Translations under genes and position numbers: made by a program
Assembly (NCBI GenBank): GCA_006218065.1
Contig: VBWE01000017.1
Location: forward strand, 1 to 58,106
DNA: 58,106 nt
Source: Bacteroidota bacterium
GTDB taxonomy: Bacteria; Bacteroidota; Bacteroidia; Palsa-965
Direction of reading: 5' to 3'
The notes under the pieces: generated by a model
Databases searched by the model: none
What the model was told of the DNA's origin: nothing
What the model saw: only the letters and a program-made list of their open reading frames with translations
Shown: positions 17,086 to 26,119 of the stretch, one piece after another
Layout: the number at the start of each line of letters is the position of its first letter
How positions within the stretch are numbered: the first letter of the stretch is position 1

Positions 17086-18102
17086 ATGAAGACCTTATTA
17101 ATTAAAGCGGGCGTTCTCGCCTCTGTTTTTTTTGCGCAGCATGTTTCCGCTCAAACGATAACCGGAAGCGGAAGCACAAACTACGTCCCGAAATTCACAG
17201 GGTCGACCACTATCGGTAATTCCAATATGTATATAAACAGCACCTATAATACAGGTATCGGCACAACAACTGCAAGCACCCTGATGCATATTGTAAGCAA
17301 TACAGTGAATGGCAGTTCCAGCAACTATCTCAACATGCGGTTGGAAAAGAGCCTGGGTGGTAACCAGGATAATTACCTCGATTTTCTTTTTACCAGTAAT
17401 CCCGGCGGCGGCGGATTCACGGCAGGTAACGGCAGTTTATCGCTTCGCATGAACAATACCTACGGTACTTCCGATATGATCTTCATGCAAAATCCTACTA
17501 CGCTCGGTTTTATCCTGAAAAGCAGCGGGAATTTCGGTATCGCAACGGTCAGTCCTTCCGAAAGGTTCCAGGTCGATGGCGGCAACATGCTCGTAAGAGG
17601 TACCAATAATTTTGCCAGCAGCGGGCACAAAGCTTTTTTATACCTGGGCAGTACTTCTCATTTTATTTCAGCGACATCCGGTACGGGCGTATCCATCGGC
17701 ACAAGCGGGTACAGCAACGGGCTGCTTCATATCCTGCAAAGCGGTAAAGTAGCGATCGGCGACGGCTCTACGTTCACGAGCATGCCGGGTACGTACAAAC
17801 TTTATGTTGACGACGGCATCCTGACCGAAAAAGTGCGTGTGGCCGTTTACGGTTCCGGCTCCTGGGCCGATTATGTTTTTGCACCGGGCTATCGCCTGCG
17901 CCCGCTCAGCGAAGTAGAACAATTCATTCAAACCAACAAACATCTCCCGGAAGTACCGAGCGCCGACGATGTTGTTGAAAAAGGCATCGATGTGGCTTCG
18001 ATGGATGCCACCCTGCTGAAAAAAGTAGAAGAACTCACCTTATACATTATCGAACAGAATAAGCGGATTGAAAAACTGGAAAAAGAACGCGGCCGCAAAT
18101 AA
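17086..18102 (+). CDS. Secreted tail-fibre-like protein with S74-type C-terminal region
   Basis: 338 residues with a signal peptide (MKTLLIKAGVLASVFFAQHVSA-Q). A Gly/Ser/Thr/Asn-rich body carries phrases such as GSTNYVPKFTGSTTIGNSN and GIGTTTASTLMHI, typical of trimeric beta-rich fibre shafts. The C-terminus (ADYVFAPGYRLRPLSEVEQF, KHLPEVPSADDVVEKGID, then a coiled coil ELTLYIIEQNKRIEKLEKE) matches the region found in many Bacteroidota tail-fibre-domain proteins and resembles the phage endosialidase (S74) chaperone segment. No T9SS signal is seen. It lies 39 bases upstream of a T9SS gene in the same direction, so the two may be co-transcribed. An outer-surface adhesin or filament is a reasonable guess. 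Confidence 0.8.
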   Translation: MKTLLIKAGVLASVFFAQHVSAQTITGSGSTNYVPKFTGSTTIGNSNMYINSTYNTGIGTTTASTLMHIVSNTVNGSSSNYLNMRLEKSLGGNQDNYLDFLFTSNPGGGGFTAGNGSLSLRMNNTYGTSDMIFMQNPTTLGFILKSSGNFGIATVSPSERFQVDGGNMLVRGTNNFASSGHKAFLYLGSTSHFISATSGTGVSIGTSGYSNGLLHILQSGKVAIGDGSTFTSMPGTYKLYVDDGILTEKVRVAVYGSGSWADYVFAPGYRLRPLSEVEQFIQTNKHLPEVPSADDVVEKGIDVASMDATLLKKVEELTLYIIEQNKRIEKLEKERGRK

Positions 18103-18140
18103 GCAGTCGTTACAACGTTTAACCAAAAAACTATCCGCTT

Positions 18141-20945
18141 ATGAAAAAGAAAATCATATTGATTGCGGGTTGGCTGTTGCCGGCCCTGGTCATGGCACAA
18201 ACCCAGGCGAACTGGGTTCATAAAGGGCCGTTCAGCGCTTCCGGGAGTTCATTCAAAACAGGTCGCGGCGATTGTATCGCGTTACATCCCGACTATGATA
18301 ACAATACGAATAAAACGATTTACCTCGGATCTCATGCCGGCGGTTTGTGGAAAACAACCGACGGAGGCGACAACTGGACCAATGTAAACAGTGTCGGGCA
18401 AAGACTGTATGAAGGCGTTTCAGCGATTGCCATTGCACCCGGCGCTAACGGAACCGTCTACGTAGCTGATATCAGTTTTACCAGCAACCAGTTATTCATA
18501 GGCTCATCGGGCATTTATAAATACGCCCCGGCAACCGGTCTTTGGCAGGCCTGCGGCAGTTTACCGGGAGTAACGCAGCCGCTCAAAATATGCCATATAA
18601 AAATTCATCCCTTCAACAGCCAGATCGTTTTTGCAGCCACCACGCAGGGGCTTTTCCGGACGACGGACGGAGGCGGAAGCTGGACGCTGGAGCAGAGCGG
18701 GGATTTTGAAAACGTGGCTTTCATGCGGCGCTCCTGTTCCGGAGGATCATACACCACGTATGTGTATGCCAGCGGGCTGAACACCCTGATGTATTCTACG
18801 GACGATGGCGATAATTTCACTACGCTGTCGTGTCTTTCAACGATGATGTCAGGACATACCAATTACCGGCTCGATATTGATGTTACGGTGAGTACGGTTA
18901 CTGCCGGCGATCAGTACCTCTACATTTATGCGTTCATCAACTCCCCCAACAACTACTGCGGTCTTTTCCGGATGACATACAACAGCACGACCTGCGCGGA
19001 GACATGCAGTGCGCTGGGAGTGTACTCGGATCCCAACGCTTATACGGATGACCGCATGTTTATTACTGCCAATGATAAAGTAGCTTATTTCGGCGGGTGG
19101 TATCCACGAAAGTACAATGCATTTTCAAGTACCTTCTACTACCCTTGCGCCACAACGGATTGTACCAATCAAAACGCTCCCGTGCACATGGATCTGCACG
19201 ATGGTATTCTGAATCCTGCAACCAGCCAGTTTTTCCTTGTTACGGATGGCGGTCTTTATGTAAACACGTATACTCCCGCCAACAGCCCGGACAATGGTAT
19301 TTACAATAACAGCTGGCAATCCAAAAACACGGGACTGAATATTTCACAGATCATGGGCATGTCGGTTTCAGAAACTACCCCGGATACTTTTGCTACGGCA
19401 GAAATCGATAATGGTCCGGGCGGTTTTTTCAGCAGGGCCAGTACATCATCAACGTATTCTACTTTCGGTTCCAACGAGCACCCGGGAATACTTATAGACA
19501 AGTTTAATGATGAGACCTATTTTTACAGGCAAACATCGTATAGTGGGAGTATCAGCTTTTCGTATAGCGGTCAACCTGTTGCATCGCAATCCCAGGCAAG
19601 GCCTCAGACTAGTCCTTTTACTGATTTTTGCACAGCAAGCAATTACGCTCCTTTTGAAGATCTGCATCTCTTTACCCGGAACACTTTTTTCCAGGACCCC
19701 AACCGGCCCGATATTTTCTATTACGGAGATGGCGGGTGGCTGCACAGGTTCTGTACGTCGGCGGAACTTTTTGAAGCTTTTCTTCGCCCGGGTATAGTTT
19801 TTCCCAGCCTGTTCTGGGCTACAACCCCGGTTTCCATGGCTTTCAGCAAGGCCGATAAAGACAAGCTCTACTTTACCTCGACGGGATCGACCTCGCAACT
19901 GGCAGCGGTGATCGAGTTTATCGGCAATGATATCGATGATACCTGGGTAGGGCATAATGAAAACACGAGTAACTGGAAACTGATTACCCCGAATTTCCTG
20001 ACCGCGTCATTTGTCACGACACCGCTTTCAACCGGCGATGAATACAAAATCGCCTATCCCGGTATTGCAACAAGTGATTGGGATCCTTCGAAAGCCTGGC
20101 TCGCGGTAGAACAGGTACCGAACAATCCGCAGATCAAAGTGCTTGCTTACGACGGAACCAACTGGACCGATTACAGTACAGGCATCCTGCAGGATGAAAT
20201 TCCAACGGCCCTGGTTTATGAGCAGGGATCCAATGACCAGCTTTACCTGGGCACCAACCGCGGAATATATTATCGCAATGCGTCGATGAGCCAATGGGTG
20301 GCGTACAATACGAACCTTCCGCATGCTGCGGTGGCACAATTGCAGGGCGTATATTCCCAGAACAGTCTCTGGGCCGGGGAATTCGGCCGCGGCGCCTGGC
20401 AAACCGGTTTCGCCTGCCCGTCGCAGGCCACCATCACGGAAACAGGTACGCTCAGCGCCGATAAATTCGACGAGGCGACTCAATGGGTAAAAGGCCAGAA
20501 CCTGACCATATCCAACGGCGATGTAAAATTCCGCGCCGGCGATTACGTTGAACTGCTTCCTGATTTCCTGGTTACCGCCAACAGCACTACGGAATTCTTT
20601 GCGTTCATACACGGATGCAACGGACCGGGAAACACATTCCGGGCGCCGGAGCAGTCCACACTGCAGAACGCCGAAGAAGTTTTACAGGATCCGGACATTT
20701 TATTCCCGGGTGATCTTTTATCCGTCATCCCAAATCCCAACGACGGGCATTTCGCTCTCCGGAAAAATTCGGATGAACTGATGAACATCGAAATCTACGA
20801 CCTGATGGGAAAACTCGTTTACCGGAACGAACGGGTTTCTGAAAAAACAACGCAGGTAGATCTTTCACAAAGCCCCAAAGGACTTTACCTGGTGAAAGCT
20901 TCTTTTGGAAATACGATCAAAACAATCCGGGTAATCAACCAGTAA
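18141..20945 (+). CDS. T9SS surface protein with sortilin/BNR propeller
   Basis: 934 residues. Signal peptide MKKKIILIAGWLLPALVMA-Q. Asp-box repeats (LWKTTDGGDNWTNVN, LFRTTDGGGSWTLEQ, LMYSTDDGDNFTTL) show a large BNR/sortilin-like propeller over about residues 25-720. Residues about 770-840 (GTLSADKFDEATQWVKGQN, then VKFRAGDYVELLPDF) fit the 3-coathanger-stack domain often placed before a T9SS signal. The last 75 residues are a T9SS type A sorting domain (SVIPNPNDGHFALRKN, IYDLMGKLVYRNE, PKGLYLVKASFGN). The architecture parallels the frameshifted gene at 13492-16799, so the two are probably diverged paralogues. The substrate is unknown. Confidence 0.88.
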   Translation: MKKKIILIAGWLLPALVMAQTQANWVHKGPFSASGSSFKTGRGDCIALHPDYDNNTNKTIYLGSHAGGLWKTTDGGDNWTNVNSVGQRLYEGVSAIAIAPGANGTVYVADISFTSNQLFIGSSGIYKYAPATGLWQACGSLPGVTQPLKICHIKIHPFNSQIVFAATTQGLFRTTDGGGSWTLEQSGDFENVAFMRRSCSGGSYTTYVYASGLNTLMYSTDDGDNFTTLSCLSTMMSGHTNYRLDIDVTVSTVTAGDQYLYIYAFINSPNNYCGLFRMTYNSTTCAETCSALGVYSDPNAYTDDRMFITANDKVAYFGGWYPRKYNAFSSTFYYPCATTDCTNQNAPVHMDLHDGILNPATSQFFLVTDGGLYVNTYTPANSPDNGIYNNSWQSKNTGLNISQIMGMSVSETTPDTFATAEIDNGPGGFFSRASTSSTYSTFGSNEHPGILIDKFNDETYFYRQTSYSGSISFSYSGQPVASQSQARPQTSPFTDFCTASNYAPFEDLHLFTRNTFFQDPNRPDIFYYGDGGWLHRFCTSAELFEAFLRPGIVFPSLFWATTPVSMAFSKADKDKLYFTSTGSTSQLAAVIEFIGNDIDDTWVGHNENTSNWKLITPNFLTASFVTTPLSTGDEYKIAYPGIATSDWDPSKAWLAVEQVPNNPQIKVLAYDGTNWTDYSTGILQDEIPTALVYEQGSNDQLYLGTNRGIYYRNASMSQWVAYNTNLPHAAVAQLQGVYSQNSLWAGEFGRGAWQTGFACPSQATITETGTLSADKFDEATQWVKGQNLTISNGDVKFRAGDYVELLPDFLVTANSTTEFFAFIHGCNGPGNTFRAPEQSTLQNAEEVLQDPDILFPGDLLSVIPNPNDGHFALRKNSDELMNIEIYDLMGKLVYRNERVSEKTTQVDLSQSPKGLYLVKASFGNTIKTIRVINQ

Positions 20946-20960
20946 TCATAACCCCGGACA

Positions 20961-20993
20961 AAAAAAACGGCGAAGAAATTCTTCGCCGTTTTT
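20961..20993. terminator. Bidirectional terminator between convergent genes
   Basis: ACGGCGAAG (20967-20975) pairs with CTTCGCCGT (20981-20989), with an A run before and a T run after. It serves the T9SS gene ending at 20945 and the minus-strand regulator ending at 21010. Confidence 0.9.
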
Positions 20994-21009
20994 ATTTTAT
21001 CAGTACATA

Positions 21010-21756
21010 TTAGTTTTCTCCCTGCCGGGCAATCGCTTCCATGAATTCGTCTTTCAGCCTGCGCGAAACTTCCACTTTCGAGTCGTCGCTCATCTGCACG
21101 AAATAACCTTCCGTATTAATGAACCGTTTCACTTTGCCGAGATTGACGATATGGGAATTGTGGCAGCGGAAAAACCGGGGATCTTCGCCGATGAGTTTTC
21201 CCAGTTCCCCGATACTTTTGGAAACCATGTGTTTTACACCCTCGTCGAGATACAGGAAAGCATAACTGCCCGAAGCTTCCACGCGTACCAGTTCATCACG
21301 CCGGATAAAAAGGCACCCGTCTTTAACGGGAATACTGATCACGGCGTTATTGGCGGAATCGGCTGCCTCGCCCTGCGGTAAAAAAGAAAGCTGCCTGCGT
21401 TCTTCGAGCCGTTGCAGGCATTCTTCCAGGTCTTCCACGTCCACGGGCTTGAGCAGGTAATCGTTGGCGCCGGCGCGCAGGGCCTTCACCACGTATTCTT
21501 TGTGTGCCGTAACAAAAACGAGTTGCGGGAGCGGTTCTTCAAGATGTTCCGCCACGTCAAAACCGGAATTGCCGGGCATGTGTATGTCGAGGAAAATAAT
21601 ACCCGGCTTTTTTTCCCGGATCAGTTTTATTCCTTCGAGTGCATTGTGCGCAAGCCCCAGTACCGTCACTTTCAGTTCATCACGAACCTGGCCAAGCAGG
21701 AGTTCCAGGTTTTGCGCACTCTTGATCTCGTCGTCAATAATTACAGCTGTTTGCAT
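21010..21756 (-). CDS. LytTR-family response regulator
   Basis: The 248-residue protein has a CheY-type receiver (residues about 1-120: acidic pair in IIDDE, phospho-acceptor Asp in IIFLDIHMPG, FVTAHKEYVVKAL). A LytTR DNA-binding domain follows (about 145-245: LVRVEASGSYAFLYL, RFFRCHNSHIVNLGKVKRF, VEVSRRLKDEF). It should bind direct repeats in promoters when phosphorylated. It begins 18 bases after the stop of the sensor kinase at 21775-24720, which is therefore its cognate kinase in one operon. A second, related pair lies at 46277-49973. The target genes are unknown; nearby T9SS genes are candidates only by position. Confidence 0.93.
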   Translation of the reverse strand: MQTAVIIDDEIKSAQNLELLLGQVRDELKVTVLGLAHNALEGIKLIREKKPGIIFLDIHMPGNSGFDVAEHLEEPLPQLVFVTAHKEYVVKALRAGANDYLLKPVDVEDLEECLQRLEERRQLSFLPQGEAADSANNAVISIPVKDGCLFIRRDELVRVEASGSYAFLYLDEGVKHMVSKSIGELGKLIGEDPRFFRCHNSHIVNLGKVKRFINTEGYFVQMSDDSKVEVSRRLKDEFMEAIARQGEN

Positions 21757-21774
21757 AGTATGATGGGGAAACGC

Positions 21775-24720
21775 CTAAACAAATATCGGAATAAAGAGCT
21801 CAACGAGCGTACCGGCCGGCTTTCCTTCGGGGTCGGTTTTATCGGTGATCTTCAGTTCCGTCTTTTTCAGGTGAACGCGGTTAAGTGCATCGATCCGTTC
21901 GCGGGTGATGTTCATGCCGAACGATTTGTGGTCGCCGGTTTCTTTTTTCAGGAGCGCCGATGCCGGCCGGCCGATCCCGTCATCGTCAACCAGGCAGTGA
22001 ATATAATCGTCCGTTCTTTTGATCGTGATCAGCAGCCGGCCGTCGGAATGCCTGGGCAGCAGGCCATGCCAGATCGCATTCTCAACGAAAGGCTGGATGA
22101 GCATGGCGGGAACCATGACCGGTGCATTATACAAAGCCGGGTCGATATCGATGGTGTAATCGAATTTCGAACTGAAACGCAGCGATTCGATTTCCACGTA
22201 AAGCGTAAGCGTGTCCACCTCCTGCTTCAGGTGAATCGTATCATGCTCCGAATTTTCGAGTACGTTCCTGATCAGCTTCGAAAATTTGGTCAGGTATTTA
22301 TTCGCCTGCTTGCTGTCGTTTCGCAGCACAAAATGCTGGATCGATGTAATCGCATTAAAAATAAAATGCGGGTTCATCTGGGCACGCAGCGCTTTCATTT
22401 CCATTTCGGTAACCTGCTGGTTCAGCATCGCTTTTTCAAGTTCTCTTTTTTGCTGCCCGCGCGCGCGGATATAAACGATTCCGCCACCGAGCAGGAAAAC
22501 GGAAACGGCGCAAACCAGTATAAACCACCAGGTGTTCCAGAACGGCGGAGCGATGCTGAATTTCCAGCGGGCGGGAATCGTGCTCGGAACGTTATCGTTG
22601 TTCAGCGCACAAACATGGAATTCATAGTCTCCCGGGGGAAGCGTCGTAAAACGGACTTCCGGAGTTTGCGTGATCCGCCAGTTACTGTCGAGGCCGATCA
22701 GCCGGTAACGGTAACTCACTTTCCCCGCATTCCGGAATGCGAGGCCGGTAAAACGGATTTCGATCGTATTGTCATCGTGCGGCAAAACGGGCGATATGTT
22801 TACCGCCTGCTCTTTACCGAAAATCGTGACCGAGGAAATATATACCGGCGGAGGCACGGCATTATAAAATGTTGTCGTCGTATCGAACGCAGAAACGCCA
22901 CGGCTCGTAGCGATCCACAGTTTCCCGTTCATCAGGCAAAGCTGGTTCACTTCGTTCGAAACAAGTCCGTCATCGATCCCGATATTCCGGATAGACCAGC
23001 CGCCGTTTTTTTCTGTAATCTGACTTACACCTTTGTTCGTCGCAACCCAGAATTGATTTCCATCGAGCAGGATATAACGGCAGAAATCTGAAGCCAGCCC
23101 GTCGGTTTTCGAAATACGCCGGACATTTTTCCTGTCCCAGATCAGTACACCGGCATCCTTGGTCGCGATATACAACGTTTTTCCGTCTGCCGAAGCGATG
23201 TGATCGATACGATGGGTCAGCAGGCTGTCCGCCGATCCCGCATACTGAAAAACGCCTCCCGAATAAAACCAGAGTCCGTTCACGCAACCCATCCACAGCG
23301 TATCGCCCAGGCCCGCATAACAGCAAATGATCCGTGATTCATTGAAAGTAATGCGATTCCGCAATATGTATTCTTTTTCATCCACGGCGTACAGTTCGGA
23401 AAACGTACCGGCGTATATTTTTCCGTTACCCGGTAAAGCGAAATATTTCACCAGTGCAGGCTGGTCCTCTCTTGTTACCAGGCTCAGCTTATTGCCGCTG
23501 GTGTCTGTAACAAAAGTTCGCCTTGCACCGGCAAGAACCGTACCGCCTGACCAATGCAAAGCGAGTAAAGCGTTGTCTTTATTCTGATTAATAGTTGGAA
23601 AATCAAGCACACGCATGCCTTTTTCATTGATCCGCCAGATCGTTCCGTTATTATTGCCCGCCCATATTTCGTTATTCACTTTAGCCAGCGAATAAATTTT
23701 ATTATCGGAAACACGACCGTATTCCGCATAATTCACTACCGCGGTATTTGATAAATAATACACGCCGTTTTTGACCGACGTCAGCCATAGCCCGCCTTCG
23801 TGGTCTTTGATGATACAACTGATCGGATCGCTTCCGAAATAATGATCGGGAATGCAATTTGCAATCCTCCGGCCCGGGAACCGCAGAAGTCCGCCATCGT
23901 AAAGCCCGACCCATACATTATCCGAAGAATCACAGTAAATGCCGATCACCGAAACCGGGCAGAGATACTGGCTTGTAATTACACCGTTTTTTATTTCATA
24001 CAGATGCTGACCCTGCGACATCAGCCAGCGATCATTTCCAAGACTTGCTGTCCGGATAAAGTTGATGTTCTCCGGGTAATCGATCCGGAGAACACAGCGG
24101 GGTTTATTCCCGGTTAATATTTTATAATCGAACTGCTCCGGTTTATTGACCATGATTTTTTTCTCCAGCGCGTAAACAAATTTATCTTCCAGCAGAACCA
24201 GCGAAACATGCGCATCGGTACTGACCAGCCGGATATCATTTTTCGTGTACCCGGGAGCCACCTTCACTATTCCTTTATAATCCAGCCCGATCCAGAGCGT
24301 ATCGTTCGCATCAACGTGCATACTGGTGGCAATCTGCGAACCGGCGAAATGCACCAGGCTGTCGGCAGCAGGAATCGTTACAAATTTTCCCGCATCGTAA
24401 TAGCATACCCGTCCCGAGAGCGTCCGGCACCAGATCCGTCCGTGCCTGTCTTCAAATAATTGGAACACGGTATTATCCGTCAGCCCGTCGTTGGTCGTGA
24501 ACGTGCGGAAACTGTACCCGTCGAAGCGGCAGATCCCGGCATCGGTGCTGAACCACATATACCCGAGCCGGTCCTGGATCGCGCAATACACTTCACTGCT
24601 GGGCAAGCCGTCTTTTACCTGGAAATTCCGGTAAGAGAGTTCCTGCGCAAATCCCGCAGTTGATGCACACATGCGCACCAGCATGACGCAGAAAAAAAAT
24701 ATGCCCTGTATTTTTCTCAC
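21775..24720 (-). CDS. Propeller-type sensor histidine kinase (LytS-like)
   Basis: I start the gene at GTG 24718-24720 because it gives a clean signal peptide (MRKIQGIFFFCVMLVRMCAS... to AGFAQ) and lies 5 bases after a -7 element; the longer frame would begin at a TTG before the promoter. The mature 955 residues hold a periplasmic two-component-regulator propeller (YRNFQVKDGLPSSEVYCAIQ, then repeated GxxWxxT motifs). A Y_Y_Y domain follows (GLAFRNAGKVSYRYRLIGLD), then one membrane helix (about residues 735-757), then a His_kinase domain with the phospho-acceptor in LRAQMNPHFIFNAI (His about 785) and an ATP lid region (VDDDGIGRP). The propeller presumably senses a ligand or envelope signal. 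The response regulator follows directly. Confidence 0.92.
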   Translation of the reverse strand: MRKIQGIFFFCVMLVRMCASTAGFAQELSYRNFQVKDGLPSSEVYCAIQDRLGYMWFSTDAGICRFDGYSFRTFTTNDGLTDNTVFQLFEDRHGRIWCRTLSGRVCYYDAGKFVTIPAADSLVHFAGSQIATSMHVDANDTLWIGLDYKGIVKVAPGYTKNDIRLVSTDAHVSLVLLEDKFVYALEKKIMVNKPEQFDYKILTGNKPRCVLRIDYPENINFIRTASLGNDRWLMSQGQHLYEIKNGVITSQYLCPVSVIGIYCDSSDNVWVGLYDGGLLRFPGRRIANCIPDHYFGSDPISCIIKDHEGGLWLTSVKNGVYYLSNTAVVNYAEYGRVSDNKIYSLAKVNNEIWAGNNNGTIWRINEKGMRVLDFPTINQNKDNALLALHWSGGTVLAGARRTFVTDTSGNKLSLVTREDQPALVKYFALPGNGKIYAGTFSELYAVDEKEYILRNRITFNESRIICCYAGLGDTLWMGCVNGLWFYSGGVFQYAGSADSLLTHRIDHIASADGKTLYIATKDAGVLIWDRKNVRRISKTDGLASDFCRYILLDGNQFWVATNKGVSQITEKNGGWSIRNIGIDDGLVSNEVNQLCLMNGKLWIATSRGVSAFDTTTTFYNAVPPPVYISSVTIFGKEQAVNISPVLPHDDNTIEIRFTGLAFRNAGKVSYRYRLIGLDSNWRITQTPEVRFTTLPPGDYEFHVCALNNDNVPSTIPARWKFSIAPPFWNTWWFILVCAVSVFLLGGGIVYIRARGQQKRELEKAMLNQQVTEMEMKALRAQMNPHFIFNAITSIQHFVLRNDSKQANKYLTKFSKLIRNVLENSEHDTIHLKQEVDTLTLYVEIESLRFSSKFDYTIDIDPALYNAPVMVPAMLIQPFVENAIWHGLLPRHSDGRLLITIKRTDDYIHCLVDDDGIGRPASALLKKETGDHKSFGMNITRERIDALNRVHLKKTELKITDKTDPEGKPAGTLVELFIPIFV

Positions 24721-24725
24721 TTGTT

Positions 24726-24733
24726 CAAAAATA
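24726..24733 (-). promoter_or_regulatory. -7 element at the start codon of the sensor kinase
   Basis: On the minus strand TATTTTTG matches TAnnTTTG and its last base is 6 nt before GTG 24720. Transcription would start at or 1-2 bases before the start codon, giving an essentially leaderless mRNA. The paralogous kinase has the identical element at the identical distance. Confidence 0.6.
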
Positions 24734-24832
24734 CGCGTAATACGGTTCCGGATTTGGGCCGGGTACAATCCGCCGCATCAGGTTAGCTGCATGAATACGA
24801 TTTGATATTTATCTTTATTGAAAATTAAACCC

Positions 24833-25882
24833 ATGCGCTATATCTCCCTGCTCATTCTTTTACTCTGTCTTTCCTGCGGCGAATCACGCAAGAAAGGGAA
24901 CAGCACCATTTTATTCGAACTCGAACCGGCTGCCGCGACCAGCTCCGGCCAGGATCAAACCAAACTGTTCGACGAAGTCATCGCAGTTTATAAAGAACGC
25001 CTGGAAAAATACGGTTACGCGGAAGAAGATTTCACAATCAAAAACAACGGCCGCACGATTTCCGTTACGCTGCGTCATACAGATACCGCTTCCACGGATA
25101 TGAGACGCATCCCCCGCCTGCTGCAGTACCAGGGAAAAGTAGAATTCTGGGAAACGTACGATGTCACGGAAATTTTCAACAACCTGAACAAAGTGAACGA
25201 ATCGCTCCGGGACACAACGGCCATTTCTGCGGATACAAGCGGCACGCAACCCCTCGCCACGGAAATTGCGGAAGGCAAACGCAGCGAAGAACTGGAGCAG
25301 TTGAAAAAAAATCCGCTTTTTGCGCGGCTGCAGCCTCCGCTGACTACATACGAGCGTGGCAGTATGCAGCAACTACATCCCGGACCGGTGATGGGATATA
25401 CAGAAGAAAAGCACATCCATTTCCTCGACAGTCTTTTCGCGGCGGAAAACGTGCGCAGCCTTTTACCATACGACCTGAAACCGACCTGGTTGATGAAGAA
25501 GGACGACCGTAACAGAATCATATTTGAACTGATCGCCCTGAAAGCCTCGTCCGGCGGCAAAGGAGCGCTTTCCGATATCCAGGTTGAACATGCGGAAGCT
25601 GTAAAAAGCGAATATGGCGCTCAAATGGAAGTGAGCATCGAAATGAACACGGTCTCCGCTGAAAACTGGAAACGCCTGACCAAAAAAAATACCGGGAAAG
25701 CTATTGCCATCGTACTCAACGGGCGGGTAACCTCCTACCCCACTGTTCAAGGGGAAATTAGCGGCGGCAAGTCCGTGATCAGCGGCAACTTCACCAAAGA
25801 AGAAGCCGAAGAGATCGCCGGTATGCTGAAAACAAAACCGCTTCCTGTTGAAATGCGCATCGTATCGCGGAAGGTGGAATAA
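24833..25882 (+). CDS. SecD periplasmic-domain-like lipoprotein
   Basis: ATG 24833 gives MRYISLLILLLCLSC-GES, a lipoprotein signal with the likely lipid-attached Cys15; a longer frame from a TTG adds five residues and looks less natural. The 349-residue product resembles the first periplasmic (P1) region of SecD/SecDF. There is an ILFELEPA start (compare the Asp-rich start of SecD P1), a GKVEFWETYDVTEIFNNLNK stretch like that of Bacteroidota SecDF, and a C-terminal head region (KAIAIVLNGRVTSYPTVQGE, ISGNFTKEEAEEIAGMLKTK, PLPVEM). All SecD membrane helices are missing. It is therefore a free-standing, membrane-tethered P1-like protein. A role in protein export or chaperoning is inferred from homology only. 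It is divergent from the adjacent kinase gene. Confidence 0.75.
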   Translation: MRYISLLILLLCLSCGESRKKGNSTILFELEPAAATSSGQDQTKLFDEVIAVYKERLEKYGYAEEDFTIKNNGRTISVTLRHTDTASTDMRRIPRLLQYQGKVEFWETYDVTEIFNNLNKVNESLRDTTAISADTSGTQPLATEIAEGKRSEELEQLKKNPLFARLQPPLTTYERGSMQQLHPGPVMGYTEEKHIHFLDSLFAAENVRSLLPYDLKPTWLMKKDDRNRIIFELIALKASSGGKGALSDIQVEHAEAVKSEYGAQMEVSIEMNTVSAENWKRLTKKNTGKAIAIVLNGRVTSYPTVQGEISGGKSVISGNFTKEEAEEIAGMLKTKPLPVEMRIVSRKVE

Positions 25883-25907
25883 TTTGGGATGCGTGTCCTT
25901 TCCGAAC

Positions 25908-26042
25908 AAGGAACGCACAATGAACAACCTGCCGGCCGCATCCGCCTGAGGTGGAGCAGGCGGGTGAATTTGTCCGATGAACCTTGTTAATTGGGCGTTT
26001 GGCATTGAGCGTTTCTATTTCATTGTCCTGATGGTATAGACA
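25908..26042. repeat. Intergenic heptad-word hairpin element, copy A
   Basis: The right part (TGTCCGATGAAC at 25971 to TATAGACA at 26042) is made of 7-nt words such as ATTGGGC, GTTTGGC and ATTGAGC. It closely matches, in inverted orientation, bases 40917-40993. The left part holds AACGCAC-AATGAAC at 25912-25925, the opposite-strand version of the same words. Between them lies a nested GC-rich hairpin (CGCCTG...CAGGCG near 25943-25962). Nothing in the stretch looks coding. Confidence 0.7.
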
Positions 26043-26070
26043 AAATAATTTTCCCGTTCTGAACAAAACA

Positions 26071-26099
26071 AAAAAGGAACGCTTACCGCGTTCCTTTTT
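26071..26099. terminator. Bidirectional terminator
   Basis: AAAAAGGAACGC (26071-26082) pairs with GCGTTCCTTTTT (26088-26099) across TTACC. It lies 20 bases past the end of the minus-strand T9SS gene. Confidence 0.9.
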
Positions 26100-26119
26100 T
26101 GTTTTCCAGGGGTTGTTTC

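Noticed and set aside
21412-23091. Long plus-strand frame (559 codons) opposite the sensor kinase
   Set aside because: It overlaps the regulator/kinase pair, whose domains are clear on the other strand; no promoter or domain supports it.
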